Shown: positions 46,624 to 59,679, numbered from the stretch's first letter. The stretch is 64,000 bases of DNA from Hydrangea macrophylla (GCA_033977485.1 CM066983.1:112630605-112694604), one strand, 5' to 3'. Numbers and translations are program-made. The notes: generated by a model not told the origin, from the sequence alone.

Positions 46624-46651
46624 ATCGATCCGCCCAAAACCGGATCGATCC
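46624..46651. repeat. pair of ATCGATCC palindrome motifs in the solo LTR
   Basis: ATCGATCC occurs at 46624-46631 and, as part of GGATCGATCC, at 46644-46651. The copies are 20 bp apart. Confidence 0.9.
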
Positions 46652-48412
46652 AGATCCAGCAGAAGTCATTTTTTACAGCAAAACCCCTGTTTAAACAGCC
46701 CAAACTCCCAAATCATCATCAAACCTCATGGACACATCCAAAACCATTTTCAAACCTCAAGAAACTTTTCAAATACATTCCTATACATGGTGTAACATAC
46801 ACATACTCATAATTGAATTACATCCACCATGAACACAATTCCTTTTGAGTTCAAAACAAGTTTTTGAAGTTTAACCTTTGGCAAAAACTAAGTCTCATAA
46901 AACCATGTTGGAAATGAATGCAACCATATCAAACCATCTCCAAGCAACCATTTACATAAACCTTCTAACAAGAGGATCAAATCTCACAAAACATTTATTT
47001 ACAAAAGAAACTTGACCAAAATCTACCACCCGTGTATCCGGACTTGCCGGAATGATCCAAACATACAACCTACAACTTTCACATAGAAATTTACATAAGT
47101 TTCCCCAATTTACATTAAACATATGAGTCGTAGAATTCCAAAACTAACTCCATGAATACAACCACGAGTTAAGACTTAAATTCACAAGTCAAGGATGCTA
47201 ACCCACAAGTTATACTATATTACAAGTTATAAACATATTTACAAGACCCAAATCTCTTCCCCAATCCCGAGCACGTCACTTCCTCTCCGGGTATGGCTCC
47301 GTACCTGCGGTGGTTGTTATTTACCATAACAGAAACAGAAAATGGTTTTCTTAATCATTACGCTTAGTGAGAATTCTAAACATGGCTGAATGTTTAAACA
47401 TGTGCAATGCAACAATAAACACATAAGTCATGTCTTTGTAATCGCCGAGTCGCCGAGTCACCGATTCAATGATTCATTCAGACCCGGGACCTCCCTTGGT
47501 CCTGTGGCCACTTCTATTCCTTGGACTTCCGTATTTCTCGGATTCTTCCTCTTCACCACCCTTATTACTCCCAACCAATGAATCATTTTTCCGGTGCTCA
47601 TTGAATACCACATACCACATAAACATATAAGCACATAAACATGTAGGTACATAAATTCTTCATAAAGCTAACATGCAATTCATAATTTAGTAACTACATG
47701 CTTCCTAAACATGAATAATCAACACAATGAGATCATTCTCTACATTTTTACATCATTGATGCCTTGAACATAGTTAAACACAACCATTCTTTAGGCTAGA
47801 AAACTCACCTTAGCAAGATCTACCCAAATTCAAGCTAGAAATGAAGAATTCCTTCACAAATCTTGCTCAATTCTTACCCAAAGAAAATCCTACATAGTTT
47901 TGGTTCAACAAATATCATTTATCAAGAACGGTTTCGGAAAAACGTTGCCGAAAATGAAAACAAATTACGTGCATGTGATCCTCTTACCTCCACGAGTCCA
48001 AAGGTGGTCTCGGATCGTGAATCCGGCGAACGGCGGCGACGGTACGGCAAAAAACGTCGTCGGTGACGGTCCGTCTCCGTTTCTCTCTCCGAGCTCTCTC
48101 CTCTTTTTCTTTTAATTCCAGCAAAATGAGAGTCTAACTCTCTATCTTAACACATACATACCCATGCATATACATGAGGTGTCAAAGCCTCAATTTTAGC
48201 CATTTTTCGTTTATACCCCCGGAATTTCTTAAGTTCTTATTATGAAATCCCCCAAACATTCCATTAACTACCCAATTATCTAATGAGTGTTTGTCTAAGT
48301 TTCGTATGGGTCCCAACGTAAGTCCCATATATTTTATGAAGTTGCTATTGCACCTACTAATTATAAATCTTTTTCAATTATACCCTTATTTGGGTGTCCA
48401 AACTAATACCAA

Positions 48413-48780
48413 CACTACACCATATGGCCCGATTTGTAACGGGAATATCCGTTACAAAAATTATTTGTAACGGGTATACCCGTTACAATTTTTGCGTTGC
48501 AAATTTGTAACGGATATTTGTAACGGATATATCCGTTACTAATTAGTAACGGATATTTGTAACGGGTATATCCGTTACTAATATCATTTATGTAACGAAT
48601 ATACCCGTTACAAATTAGTTTAGTAACGGATAAATATACAACTTTTTTGGTTTTTTTAAAAAAGTAGTAACGGTTTGTAACGAATTAGTAACGGTTTTAT
48701 CCGTTACTAATTTCGAAAATGCATAAAATTTAGTAACGAATGTTGTAACGGATATTCCCGTTACAAAATTTAATTACAAA
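48413..48780. repeat. left terminal and subterminal repeats of the CACTA element
   Basis: After the CACTA terminus there are about a dozen copies of a motif around TTTGTAACGGGTATACC, present as direct and inverted copies (GTAACGGATAT / ATATCCGTTAC). In this family such repeats bind the TNPA-type protein and bring the ends together. Confidence 0.9.
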
Positions 48781-49117
48781 TAAAAAAAAATATTTACGTG
48801 AAATGTTTTCCAAATTTTTTCCCACCTAATTAACAAACATTATAATCCACATGAAACACAACAAAAACAAATGAATAAATAACAATAAGCTTAATCCATA
48901 ATACATAATCTATACCAAACACAACAAACATAATCCATAATCCATACCAAACACAATAAACATAATCCATAATCCATAATCCATACCACACAAAACCAAC
49001 ATAATCCATAATCCATACTAATCATAACAAGTAAAGAGTTCATCCGACCAAACTTAAACTAACTATAACAAACCATGTCCGTAATTTAAAGAGTTATAGA
49101 AAATAAGATAATCGAAG

Positions 49118-50733
49118 TCAAACATACTTTAACCTATTCTCAAGCCAAATCACATATCCACCTTGAACAAAGCCTCCCAAAGTATCGAAACCACCTTGAG
49201 GAGGGTCGAACAAACGAGCATTGGGATCAATCACTTCCTCGATGTAAACTTTCTTTTCGTCAATACCAACGGTTTTGAAGTGACACGTCTTAGCACTAGC
49301 ATCCGTCACAACATACCCCTTTGCTAATTCTTTCCCAAATTTATCAAGTAAGATAACCGGGGGTTTGTCGGTGGGAGTAGGCATAGAATGAAGAGAATTT
49401 TGATTTTCCATCGCGGCAAAAACGTTATTCAAGTTTTGACCTAAATGAATAGGGCGATTAACTGAATTGGATGCAAGATCACTTGAAGGAGTAGTCACCA
49501 TTGGAGGGGTACTCACATTTGAAAATTTGGAAATAAAAGACATCATTACACCCTCAAAATTGTTAAGTCTTGAGATGACTTCATCCTTAAATGATTTGTC
49601 TTCACTTGTCTTACCTTTTTGTTCAATTATTGACCTTGCCACCCCAAGTTGACTTAGTTGCTTCTTAGAGACATGAGAACCCACCGCACGAACCCCCCCT
49701 CCCTTGAGTTCCTTCCCAAATACTTCTGCTAATTCATCATTGTCAAGGTCTTCACACATGTCATTACATCCCGAATCAGACAAGCTTTGGCTTTTTTTTC
49801 TATTTCCAGCAGCGATAACTTCGTCCTACAATATATTTAAGTGAAACTTGTAATGTTAAAATAAAATAATTATGCTAAACTTTAAACCTACAAAGAATCA
49901 AATATGTTACTCACATATTTACTCTTAGCACTCTCCAACACAGTACCATCTTTACGCTCATGTGCCGCCAACCATTTGTCTACGCGACGAATTTTTTTTC
50001 CAGGATTTTCTTGTTCCTAGACATTGAAATTTAATTAGTTAGTTAAAATTTTTTTTGTTAAAACACAAAATGTCTAAAAAAAATGATACAAACCATTAAG
50101 AATTGTTTTTGAGCATAGGAACAACGGCCTAGAGTATGGGGAGTCTCTTGTTGTTTTCGATTGTTACAATTTGTAGCATTTTGCTCCTTCTTTTTTGGAT
50201 CACTCTCATTTTCTACAAACTTTCTCCAAATATGTGGATCAATACCGGCCGGCCCAACTTCTTCATTCAAAAGGGGCCGCAAATTATTTTTGTGAGATCT
50301 AAACTTTTGGGGCCACGACTTCTCCGCCAATGGTCGAGCCACATCTGGTGGAACCTCTAGTTCAAACTCACCCTAGTAGTGGAATAAGATAGTTATGTTA
50401 CAAGTAAATAATTAAAGCAAAACAATTAATTGAATAAAGAGCATATAAACAAAAGTTTACCATCAAAGCATTCCAAACATCGTCTTTGAAGTTCTTTGGC
50501 ACAGTTCGAATATCTTTGTAGCTAATTGGAAGGTAGCTCCTCACAAAATCCCCCGTACGACTGCTCCATACCTTCGCATATTTACCCACAACAGACCCGT
50601 CAGCTTGAATTATGATTTTCATTTTCTCCTTGGGGCACTTTGAGGCTTTGCTTCCTGATGACTCAGATGCAGGCGAAGCTGAAGAAGATGGCTGCGATAA
50701 ACTCGGGTTTGAATTACCTGCAATTGTTGACAT
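49118..50733 (-). CDS. CACTA-encoded second protein (plant En/Spm transposase-associated, Transposase_24-like)
   Basis: Several exons on the - strand. 50460-50733 starts MSTIAGNSN and contains VGKYAKVWSSRTGDFVRS. The next, about 50090-50370, contains PLAEKSWPQKFRSHKNNL and PAGIDPHIWRKFVENE. A short exon over about 49920-50020 contains RRVDKWLAAHERKDG. The last, 49118-49830, ends CHFKTVGIDEKKVYIEEVI...GYVIWLENRLKYV. The block order matches the second gene of plant CACTA elements. It probably binds the subterminal repeats. Exon borders are approximate and intactness was not proven. Confidence 0.7.
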
Positions 50734-50967
50734 TATACTGAATGCCTATCATTTGAAATTAAGGTGTTAGTTCGCAAGAAATATTAAATTAATAATAACA
50801 ATATTAAATGACATAGCAACAATTAACGGACCACAAGGACATATTTACAATAAAGGTAGCAATTATATTCCAAAATAAGCAACATTTAACTGACCATAAG
50901 GAAATTTTTACAATAAAGGTAGCAATTACAATCTCAACATAGTAATATTTAATGCAAGAGCCAAAAG

Positions 50968-53900
50968 TTAGACAGAGTCATGCAACTTCAACAGGCTTTC
51001 CAAATGAGGTTGGTCTTCAAGAGTAGATTGGAAGACCGTTGGTATCTCTAACTCGTCTACTCGCTTGGTCAATCTCTTCGGTGAATGTATAACAACCCAC
51101 CAATTGGGATTTCTAATATCTTTCGAATAGAAGACTTGACTCGCCTCTGAAGCAAGAATGACAGGCTCGTCTAGCTCGCTACTGACACTCTTTAACTTGT
51201 CAAAATTTACAAGAACCAAGTTAGAGTTCGGACAGTGCTTACAACCATTGGTCTTGTCCTCCACCCTTACCCAGTCGCAATAAAACACTACCTCTTTAAA
51301 TATTATATAGTCTAACTCCATTATATGCTTGATAACCCCATACCACATAGTCCAAGCATCCTTGAGCCTTTTATCACTTTTTTTGGCCCTAAATTGAGTC
51401 CATGCCTTCATGCAAACACCGCTATCTTGCGTGACAACAGTGTCATCGTGATACCTAGGAGAAAATACAAAACCATTAACACGGTACTTTTTGTATGTTT
51501 TAACCATGTGGGAAGGCCCTTGAACTAAACGCCACAAAATAGCATTTGTCTCCGTCGCTCTAGAAGACACCAACTGTGAAAAGGAAACAAAGGACAATAA
51601 GAATCTAACTAAGGATGGATGATATTTTAGGATGTTTATTAATGAAAAGAATACCTTTTCATATAACCAAAGGATGAAAGAAGTTTGTAACTCTACTTCT
51701 GTCTTTGTAATCCCCTTTCCTTTACCACAAGAAGTGGATTCCAAAAGTGCTTTATACTCGCTGAAATTTGTAGATACAAGTTTGGATATTAGTTGTTATA
51801 GGTGGAATTCAATAAATATGTTCGAAGAACTCGAACCTGTAGTATTCCGCAAGTCCGTCAACGTTAAGTCGAAACAGTACCCATCGACGTATTTGTTGAA
51901 ATTGACTAGGTTCCAACGTTAGGGTACTATCGTCGAGCAAAGGCCCTTCGTCAGAGAACTCGCCGTTTTCCTCTAAAAAGGCTTCTCGAGTACGTTTGTG
52001 ATTTCCATCCATTGGATTTGGCATGTATTCCATGCAATACCTAACGGATTCTCCAACAACATACGACTCTGCAATAGATCCTTCAATATACCTCTTATTG
52101 CTAGGTATGTCTTTAAATTCCTTCATTTGCCTATTTGTATATGTAGACGTGTTAGTCAATAAAGTCGTTAACACTCCTGAAAATGTACGGAATTAGAATA
52201 TAAGTAAAAGAGTATACCGTTCAAAAGGAAACATCCACCGAGGTCCGGTTGGTCCACAAATCAATGCTTCATCAGCTAGATGCACCATGAGATGGATACT
52301 GATATCAAAAAATGATGGTGGAAAGTGTTTTTCCAACACACACAATGCCTCGGCAACCATGTATTTGGCTCTTTGGATATCCTTCCGAATTAAGACTTTT
52401 GAGCACAATAGGTTAAAGAATAAGCTTATCTGTTGGATAGCTCTGCGCAAATCTCGGTGTTTTGGAAAGGCATGTTGAAGCAATACGGGTAACAAATATT
52501 CTACAATAACATGAAAATCATGTGATTTCAATGAATGCAAACTGGGTGGGTTAACAGTGACAATGTTGCTCAAGTTAGATGAAAAACTAGTAGGGAGCTT
52601 CAAGTCTTTCAAGATTTGGCAAAATTCTCGCTTCTCATTTTTATCCAATTGAAATGACGCTTTTGGTTTTATTTGATTGCATGTGTGGTCATCTACTCTC
52701 ATCCATTGGCCACCGTGTATGCCGATTGCCTTCATATCCAAACGTGCATTGAGTGTATCCTTTGACTTGTTTTTATCATCTAGGATTGTGAAAATTAGAT
52801 GCTCTGCGACATTCTTCTCGGTGTGCATCACATCAAGAACATGACGAACTTGATGAGAGCTCCAGTATTCCAAATCAAACAAGATGGACCTTTTATACCA
52901 TGCCTCTTTAGGTTCAACATTACCACCATTATCCTCATTGCACGTCTTCCTTTTCCTACCCGAAACTTTTGGGATCTTGCCAGGAACGTACTTTATCTGC
53001 CGCAACTTCTCTAAAAGTGCATCTCCATTTAACCGAGGAGGAGGATGACTATGTTCAGATGATCGATACCCCAAACACCCACCACTCCTAAACGGATGAT
53101 CCGTGCTAAGGAAAATACGGTAGTTTGGGTAAACTATTTTCTTACTATGAGGTAGATGGATGGATTGAGTGTCATCTCCACAACTAGGGCATGCTTTATA
53201 ACCATGTGTTATACACCCAGATAAATTCCCATATGCGGGAAAATCATGAATACCCCACATTAGCATAGCTTTTAACGTAAAATGTTGCATTTTGTACATA
53301 TCAAAAGCCGGCACTCCTTCTTCCCAAAGCTGCTTCAACTCCTTTACTAGAGGTTGAAGGAAAACATCAATGTCTTGACCCGGAGCCTTTGGCCCAGGAA
53401 TTAGCAAAGACAACATTTGGAACTCTCGCTTCATGCACAATGAAGGTGGGAGATTATAAGGCACCGTGATAACAGGCCAACAACTATAACTAGAGGACTG
53501 AATACCACGTGGATTAAACCCATCAGTTGCAATTCCAAGCCAAACGTTACGCCCCTCTTCAGCAAATTTAGGCCATTTATCCTTAAACATTCTCCACTGT
53601 GGAGAATCAGATCGATGGATGTCGTAGATAATCCCATGAAGAGGTCGATCGATCGTGCCATGTCATTTCATGGGCAATCCACGGTATAGTATACAATCTC
53701 ACAAGTCTTGGAATTAAAGGCAAATGTCTCAATACTTTCAAAGGTTCTTTGCAAACTCTCCCCCCCTTCTTTGTTTTCACTGCATATCTTGGTTCTCCAC
53801 ATTGAGGACATTGCTCCTTATCTTCATTACCATCCCAATATAGAACACAATTATTGGCGCATGCATGAATAAAGTTTGCTTTCATCCCTAAGTCTTTCAT

Positions 53901-54554
53901 CATACTCTTCATGTGCGGATACTTCTCTGGCAAAGTGTTGTCTTTCGGGAGCCACCTTTTCAAGATAGACAAAAGTGCCGTCACACTATTTCCCGACCAA
54001 CCAAATTGCTTTTTAATGTTGTGCAGTTCCACAATTGCAGAAAGAGTTGTCTCAGGGCCCTCACATGAAGGGTACAATTTCTCAATTGATAATCTTCTGT
54101 ATTCATTGTATTTCTCATTACCAGCATATGGTTCTTTTGAAACTCCAGCCTGACCATTGCCATCATCTTCATGAGGTTCTTCGAGCATTCCGTAAGAAGC
54201 GTCAACAAGATCCTCCATCCCAATCCCTCCAACCTCGATGTTTTCTTCTTCAATGTTTTCTATATGCACATCTTCTACTGGCGGATGATGTATCGAATTC
54301 TTATATGGCTTTTCACCATGCAAAGCCCATACAGAATATGACTTATCTATACCAGCCCTAATAAGATGGTTTCTGACATCTAATGGTCTACGTCGTGTCC
54401 CATTCCGACAATTTACACACGGGCAAGGTATTGTTGTGAAGTGTTCAACATTGTTTGCAATAGCAAATTCAAGAAACTCTTCAACTCCCTTCATATATAC
54501 CTGGCTAACTCGATTTTTTTCATTCATCCACTCTTTGTTTATGATTCGGGCCAT
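50968..54554 (-). CDS. CACTA TNP2-type transposase
   Basis: Starts at the ATG at 54554 (MARIINKEWMNEKNRVS), a transposase-associated N-terminus with a CPCVNC cluster (52 upstream residues in the open frame lack family support). The catalytic Transposase_21 region follows (NNCVLYWDGNEDKEQCPQCG, then after a short break MFKDKWPKFAEEGRNVWLG through CPSCGDD). A DUF4218 region lies near 52200-52600, a linking exon at 51809-52174 (EGSIAESYVVGESVRYCM) and a DUF4216 region at 50968-51580 (WWVVIHSPKR). A gap near 53590-53607, where the reading frame changes, may be an intron or a frameshift; I could not decide, so activity is uncertain. The family cuts and joins CACTA ends. Confidence 0.8.
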
Positions 54555-55122
54555 TCTGCGATACAACATTGAAAAGTGAAATAAAGTAATGGGAATGCTA
54601 CTAGCATTAACATTTAGATATGAAGGGAGTAATGGGATGTGATGTAATAGCATTAACATTGTACTAACTTTTTATTTCTTGCTATTTGTTATTTTAGGTT
54701 GTGTTTGTGATGTAATAGCATTTTTTTTTGGGGTAAAGAGGAAAACATAAAACAAAACACAGAGCTAGCTACCACAAGGGAAAAGAAAAGAAAACCGAGC
54801 AAAAAACTTTTCTTTAGTAGCTTAGTAAAAAAAACAGTGAGGTAGAAAGAGAAGTGACTCACAAAGTTTAAGTTTATTAAACCTATTTATTTTCCTCACT
54901 GTTTTTCTCACTCACTAAATTTTTTTATGGCTGTGATCAGGAATACCAAAAATATACTGATCTAAGAGACATGACTGTTGGGTTACGTACAAAATGCATC
55001 TTAGTGACATATAAAAAGTGGCGTGGATCCGTCCTTGAAATTTTAGCATGAAAAGTGAAAACCATATGAAATTTGAGAAGCATGTACAAAAAAACAAAAA
55101 AGAAAAAAAAAATAGTGAGTAC

Positions 55123-55187
55123 CTTGTGATGTTACTCCATCAATTCCAGCAGTGATATTATATTGCTTGGCAAAGCTGATCCAAAAC
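55123..55187 (-). other. exon-like segment of unknown origin inside the CACTA element
   Basis: A 65 bp segment is bounded by a GACAG acceptor and an AAG/GTACTC donor on the - strand. Joined to the two exons upstream it stays open until a TGA...TAA region (ending LLELME then stop). I do not recognise the encoded residues. Confidence 0.35.
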
Positions 55188-56039
55188 CTGTCACAACCAT
55201 GAAAAGACCAATCAATATCATTTTATGGGGGGAAAACAGAAGAGAAAAGAAAAAAAATAAATAACATCTATCATGGTTTAATGGCTACTTGTTAATAAGT
55301 TACTTTTTCCGTCTACATACTCACTTCAATGTTCACACGAAAACTTTGACAAATTTGATGTTTTGGGGTACCATTAAGGACATTAATGTCAAAATAAGTG
55401 AATCCAAACAAATAAAATTTGCATATGCCCAATGTTAACTTATGGCCTCCTAACAATTTGGAGCTAAGGGTATTGTTAAAAGCTTTAGATTATACTCTTC
55501 TGAGTTAAAGATATTATTAAGGATATCATGTTACATGGCTTGTTAACATGAATAGCATCAAGTTGTAAGCATCCCCACATGTTGTTTCTGTCACAACACC
55601 GGTAGGCTTAACAACTACGATGAGAGTGGAAATATAAGATAAAGTCTCAGAAGGTATTAAAAAATGAGCGCGATTCGGAGGACATTTTTCGTGCTAGTCT
55701 CTATTGAACCCTTATAGGTTGGGATAATCTCCCAAATTAGTACCCTAAATGTAAAAAAGGAGAACATATTTAAGCACGTGTGTAAAATCGTATACGTGTA
55801 TATGGTATATGCATATAATGAAAACACGGGTACGTTGCCTAAAATGGACAAAGTAACGACTTGACACAAAAAAAACACAGATCTGAAACAAAAAAAAAAA
55901 GAGAGAGGGAGAGAGTGGCGGCGGGGCAGTGCAGCGGCGGGGCAGATTCTGCAGATTTTCGATCCATAAAACTGAAAGTAAAAAAATCTACAGTGTTTGT
56001 GAACTAAACTTCCTTGTAACTAAACAAGACAAGACTCAC

Positions 56040-56197
56040 CAAGTTGCTTTAGATCTCGAAGTCTGCAAAAATTAAGAATTATAAGAGTAATGTTATGGAA
56101 AGTAATTGTGAAGAAAATAGTTGCAAAAATTGTAGAAAAAATCAATCAATTAGACTTGCCTCTGAAATTGTTCAGTATCAATGAACTTCAAAGAGAG
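56040..56197 (-). pseudogene. captured exon fragments resembling a plant SAMHD1-like HD-domain dNTPase
   Basis: Two small exons on the - strand, 56160-56197 and 56040-56062, have good splice signals: acceptor GAATGCAG, a GC-AG type donor AG/GCAAGT, acceptor TTTTTGCAG, donor TTG/GTGAGT. Joined, they read LSLKFIDTEQFQRLRDLKQLG. The FIDTEQFQRLRDLKQLG core is characteristic of eukaryotic SAMHD1-type dNTP triphosphohydrolases just before the HD metal site. The HD residues themselves are absent. Interpreted as a host gene fragment acquired by the CACTA element. Confidence 0.6.
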
Positions 56198-56865
56198 CTG
56201 CATTCCAGAGAAAACTAATTAGATTTTTGTCAAACATTGCCCGAAAGTATAGAACAATTATTGAGTCCAAAATAAGATATTTCTCAAGAGGGACAAATAC
56301 TTTTCCAAGAAACATTCCACCTTTTCAGTCCGATTAGACCTCCCAGAAATATATAAGTCAAAGTTCCAAAGCAAAAAAGAAAAAGTTACAAAGTCATCTA
56401 TGTGTGGAATAAATAATTCAGTCCAAAATAATTGACGGGTCTGCCTTTGTCCAAAGAAATGGATTCATTTAAAGCAAATACTTGATCCATGCACATAAAC
56501 AGAGACAAAACAATTTGCCTGTGTGTGATACTAAAGGTGATAAAGAAACACCTAATGAATTTCAATGAAAAATTGACATGAACACAAAAGATGACATTTG
56601 AACACCATTTAAGAACTACTCCAACAATTACTTAAAACTAACTTCTCGATTTCTATGCTCAAAGTCACTCTTAAGAAGTGGAAGTACAATAACTTCTCCA
56701 TGTACAATTCCTTCTCCCAATCAATCAGCAAACAAATGGATCTTCCAAGTGCTTAGGAGTTATGGCTATAGAGAAAAATGCATGCAGGAAGACAACTACA
56801 TTCGTACACCATTTTAAGAAAATAACTCAAAATTAACTATAGGCAAAAAGGATTGTAAGCCTCAC

Positions 56866-56939
56866 ATTACCAACATATATTGACCGTGAATCAACCTCCT
56901 CCTTTTCAGCCTGTGTAGCAGAAGCACTGGACGAATCTT
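56866..56939 (-). pseudogene. captured exon resembling nuclear poly(A)-binding protein (PABN/PABPN1 type)
   Basis: A 74 bp exon with an acceptor ending TTTGCTAG and a donor AAT/GTGAGG encodes SSSASATQAEKEEVDSRSIYVGN. This is the linker and first RNP2 strand (IYVGN) of plant PABN proteins, and the exon stops where the RRM would continue. The neighbouring RRM exons were not found. It is therefore a fragment, unable to form the RNA-binding domain. Confidence 0.65.
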
Positions 56940-57438
56940 CTAGCAAACCAACAAAGGAAAAAGAGAAAAATGTGATTGAATGACTGGAACCAAAAACAAA
57001 CAACAAAAGAAGCATAATTTGCAACGTACCTGAAACAAAAGTGACAGCTAAAAATAAAAAGCATTTTGTTTGACATGTATAAATACGGTAATACGGAAGG
57101 TTCATTCATACAGCCCAAACATTTCACCCAAGTTGTACACTAAAACCCACAGCCCAGTAGGAACACTTAAAGCCTACAAACGGTTCATAGCATCCTAGGA
57201 ACTACACCTTGAGAAACAAATATGCATACAATGACTATATTAAAAGCAGATTAAACAAACATTTATAAAAAGAAAAGGTTTCAAGTAACATGTTCAGTAA
57301 CCTAGTAACGTAACAACCATTAGCCATGCATGACCCCAGCTCAAACTTATCTTTTAGAAACTAGTAACTGTTCAAAGTCCAACCCAGTTTCCTGAATTAA
57401 AGAAACTGGTAAAACAGTTGTGCATGCATTTTGATTAA

Positions 57439-57589
57439 GAGTAATGCTATGCTTCCCAATATTTTTTTTCCCCAAAAAGCTTTTCCCAATACGTGGCAGT
57501 GGGACCCTCAATAACTTCAACATCAACCAATCAAAATCAACTGGGCCCACTGGTTAGGGAAAAAAAATTAGGGAAGCATAGCATTATTC
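57439..57589. mobile_element. MULE-type MITE, 151 bp, with 9 bp target duplication
   Basis: Termini are GAGTAATGCTATGCTTCCC at the left and GAATAATGCTATGCTTCCC at the right (reverse complement). The perfect 9 bp TTTGATTAA lies at 57430-57438 and 57590-57598. It is inserted in the CACTA element and is the same family as 41008-41187. Confidence 0.95.
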
Positions 57590-58799
57590 TTTGATTAAAA
57601 TAGGCCACGTCAGCCAATAAACATGCATAATACCATTAGTCATCATCGCATTTTGTTCAAAATGAGACCACGGAAATACTGTAAATTATAGCAACGACAA
57701 ATCCTTTATTTAGGAGATTAAATTACAGGTTATGGAAAAATCATGACGTATTAGCAAATGGATCATACTTCTACTGAAGGGTAACAAACTATGAAGCACG
57801 GAGACGGATACAGAACATGCATCTCACATGACAATGACACTCCAATCACCTAAACTCTGAGGAAAGACAGAAAGGAAGTGAAGATATAAAGGAAACAACA
57901 TATATGTGTGCATGTGTGCATGTACAGTACATAATGTTGGTGAGCAATAGTCTGATACACTTTCTGAGAAGTTTCTGTTTATGAATCTAATCAATCTATC
58001 CAGTGACACAAATGGTCAGTTTGGTAGGAAGGAAGAGTAGGAGGGAAAAAATCAGAAGGAAAGGAGGGAGATGGATAGCTTTCCATGGTTTGGAAGGAGA
58101 AAAGTGGAAGAGAGGGGAAGAGAGGGAAGGTCCTCATCTCAGGAAGTGCCACACTATTTCCTCCCGAAAGTAGGAAATTTTGAGGAAGGTGGGCAGAAAG
58201 CACACACACGTGGTTGAACAAACATAAAAGATTTCTCCAATACGGCTTAAAACCCCAAGGAACAGAAGCCACATCAACTTTGAAGTTATTTTAATTTTCA
58301 TATTCTTTCAACTTCAGTTAATAATAGAAATAAAAATAAAAATTCATAGTATTTTGCACACATGAACATGGATTCAGAACAATAGCATAGTCAGTACAAT
58401 TACAAACAAATTATGCTACAAAAAGGAGTTCTTTTCCTCGCACTTGTATTCTAAGCATATCTCCCTAACCTCTAGACAGTCAAGATGGGTAAGGTAACAT
58501 ATTGAACCTACAGCAATCATAATCACTAAAAATGCTAACTTATACTACTTCCAAGAATGGAAAGAGAAAACTAAACGGAATTGAAAATGCTAAAAGCTGA
58601 AGGAGTAAAAAAAAAGCTTAAAAGTGTGAATGTATGAGAAACAATATTCTAAAAGCTGAAGAAGGAAATTATTAATGTGTATGGGCTTGTTTAGATTGTT
58701 TTTTCTAATACACTACTTAAAATATACATGTTGTTGTCTTTTGAGTATGGCATTCTCTTCCAACAAATGAGCAACCTCTAGCTCCAACTCATTTGTGTA

Positions 58800-59280
58800 A
58801 GCCTGTTTGTTCACAAAAATGGAAAACAACCAAAAACAAAAACATACTCTCCGAATAAAAACAGAATGATCATTGGGGCAAAATTTCTAGCCCCCAACTA
58901 ATTTGTTTATAGAAATGGAAATAAAAAAAAAAACATACTTCCAGAACTAGCCCCAATACTATTTCATTTGTTCACAGAAATGGAAACCAAAAAAAATAAA
59001 AAAATAAAAACATATATAGTACTTTCAGAAAAACACAAAATCATGGGAAAACTCTAGCTTCAACAAATTAATGTGTTCATAGAAATGGAAACTAACAAGA
59101 AAACAAAAACATATCCTTTCAGAAACATGGGCAAACTCTAGCTTCAACACATTAATTTGTTGACATAAATGGAAACAAGGGAACAAAAACATACTTTTAA
59201 GAAAGAAAAAAAATCATGGGCAATCTTTAGTTCAAAGTTTCAAACTCATGATTTGTTCACAGGAATTGGAAACAATAAAT
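58800..59280. repeat. degenerate tandem repeats, about six copies of 60-100 bp, inside the CACTA element
   Basis: The core TTTGTTCACAGAAATGGAAA recurs near 58810, 58905, 58965, 59068, 59157 and 59254. It is followed by A-rich sequence, ACATACTTTCAGAA and CTCTAGCTTCAACA blocks. No coding role is apparent. Confidence 0.75.
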
Positions 59281-59679
59281 AAAAACTTGCTACAAATTAA
59301 AAGCACAAATATGAAATTATTGGACCTTCTTAGCATTATCATGGAATTATTCGACCCTCTTAGCATTAATTTCTTTTACCTATGAGGCTATGAATCAATA
59401 AAAAAAAAATGGGAATCAACAAACAAATGGGAAGAAAAATAACTAATGCAAAACATAATACTAATTTGTTTGAAAGAATTGCTAAGACAAAACCCCTACA
59501 ACTTCATGCTAGTGTTCATCAATTCAAAACCACAAAAAACCCTAAAAATGCACCAGAAATTCAGAGTAAGAATCACAAGAAGTTGTTAGTTCACAGCTTT
59601 ATATAATAAGGCAAAACCTCTTATTTAGTAGAAAAATAAGGAAGAAGGTAAAAGAAGAAGAAGAAGAAGAAAAAGAAGA

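Noticed and set aside
58010..58272. 93-residue open frame on the - strand in the CACTA element
   Set aside because: Pyrimidine-rich intron-like sequence; Ser/Pro/Phe composition follows from base content.
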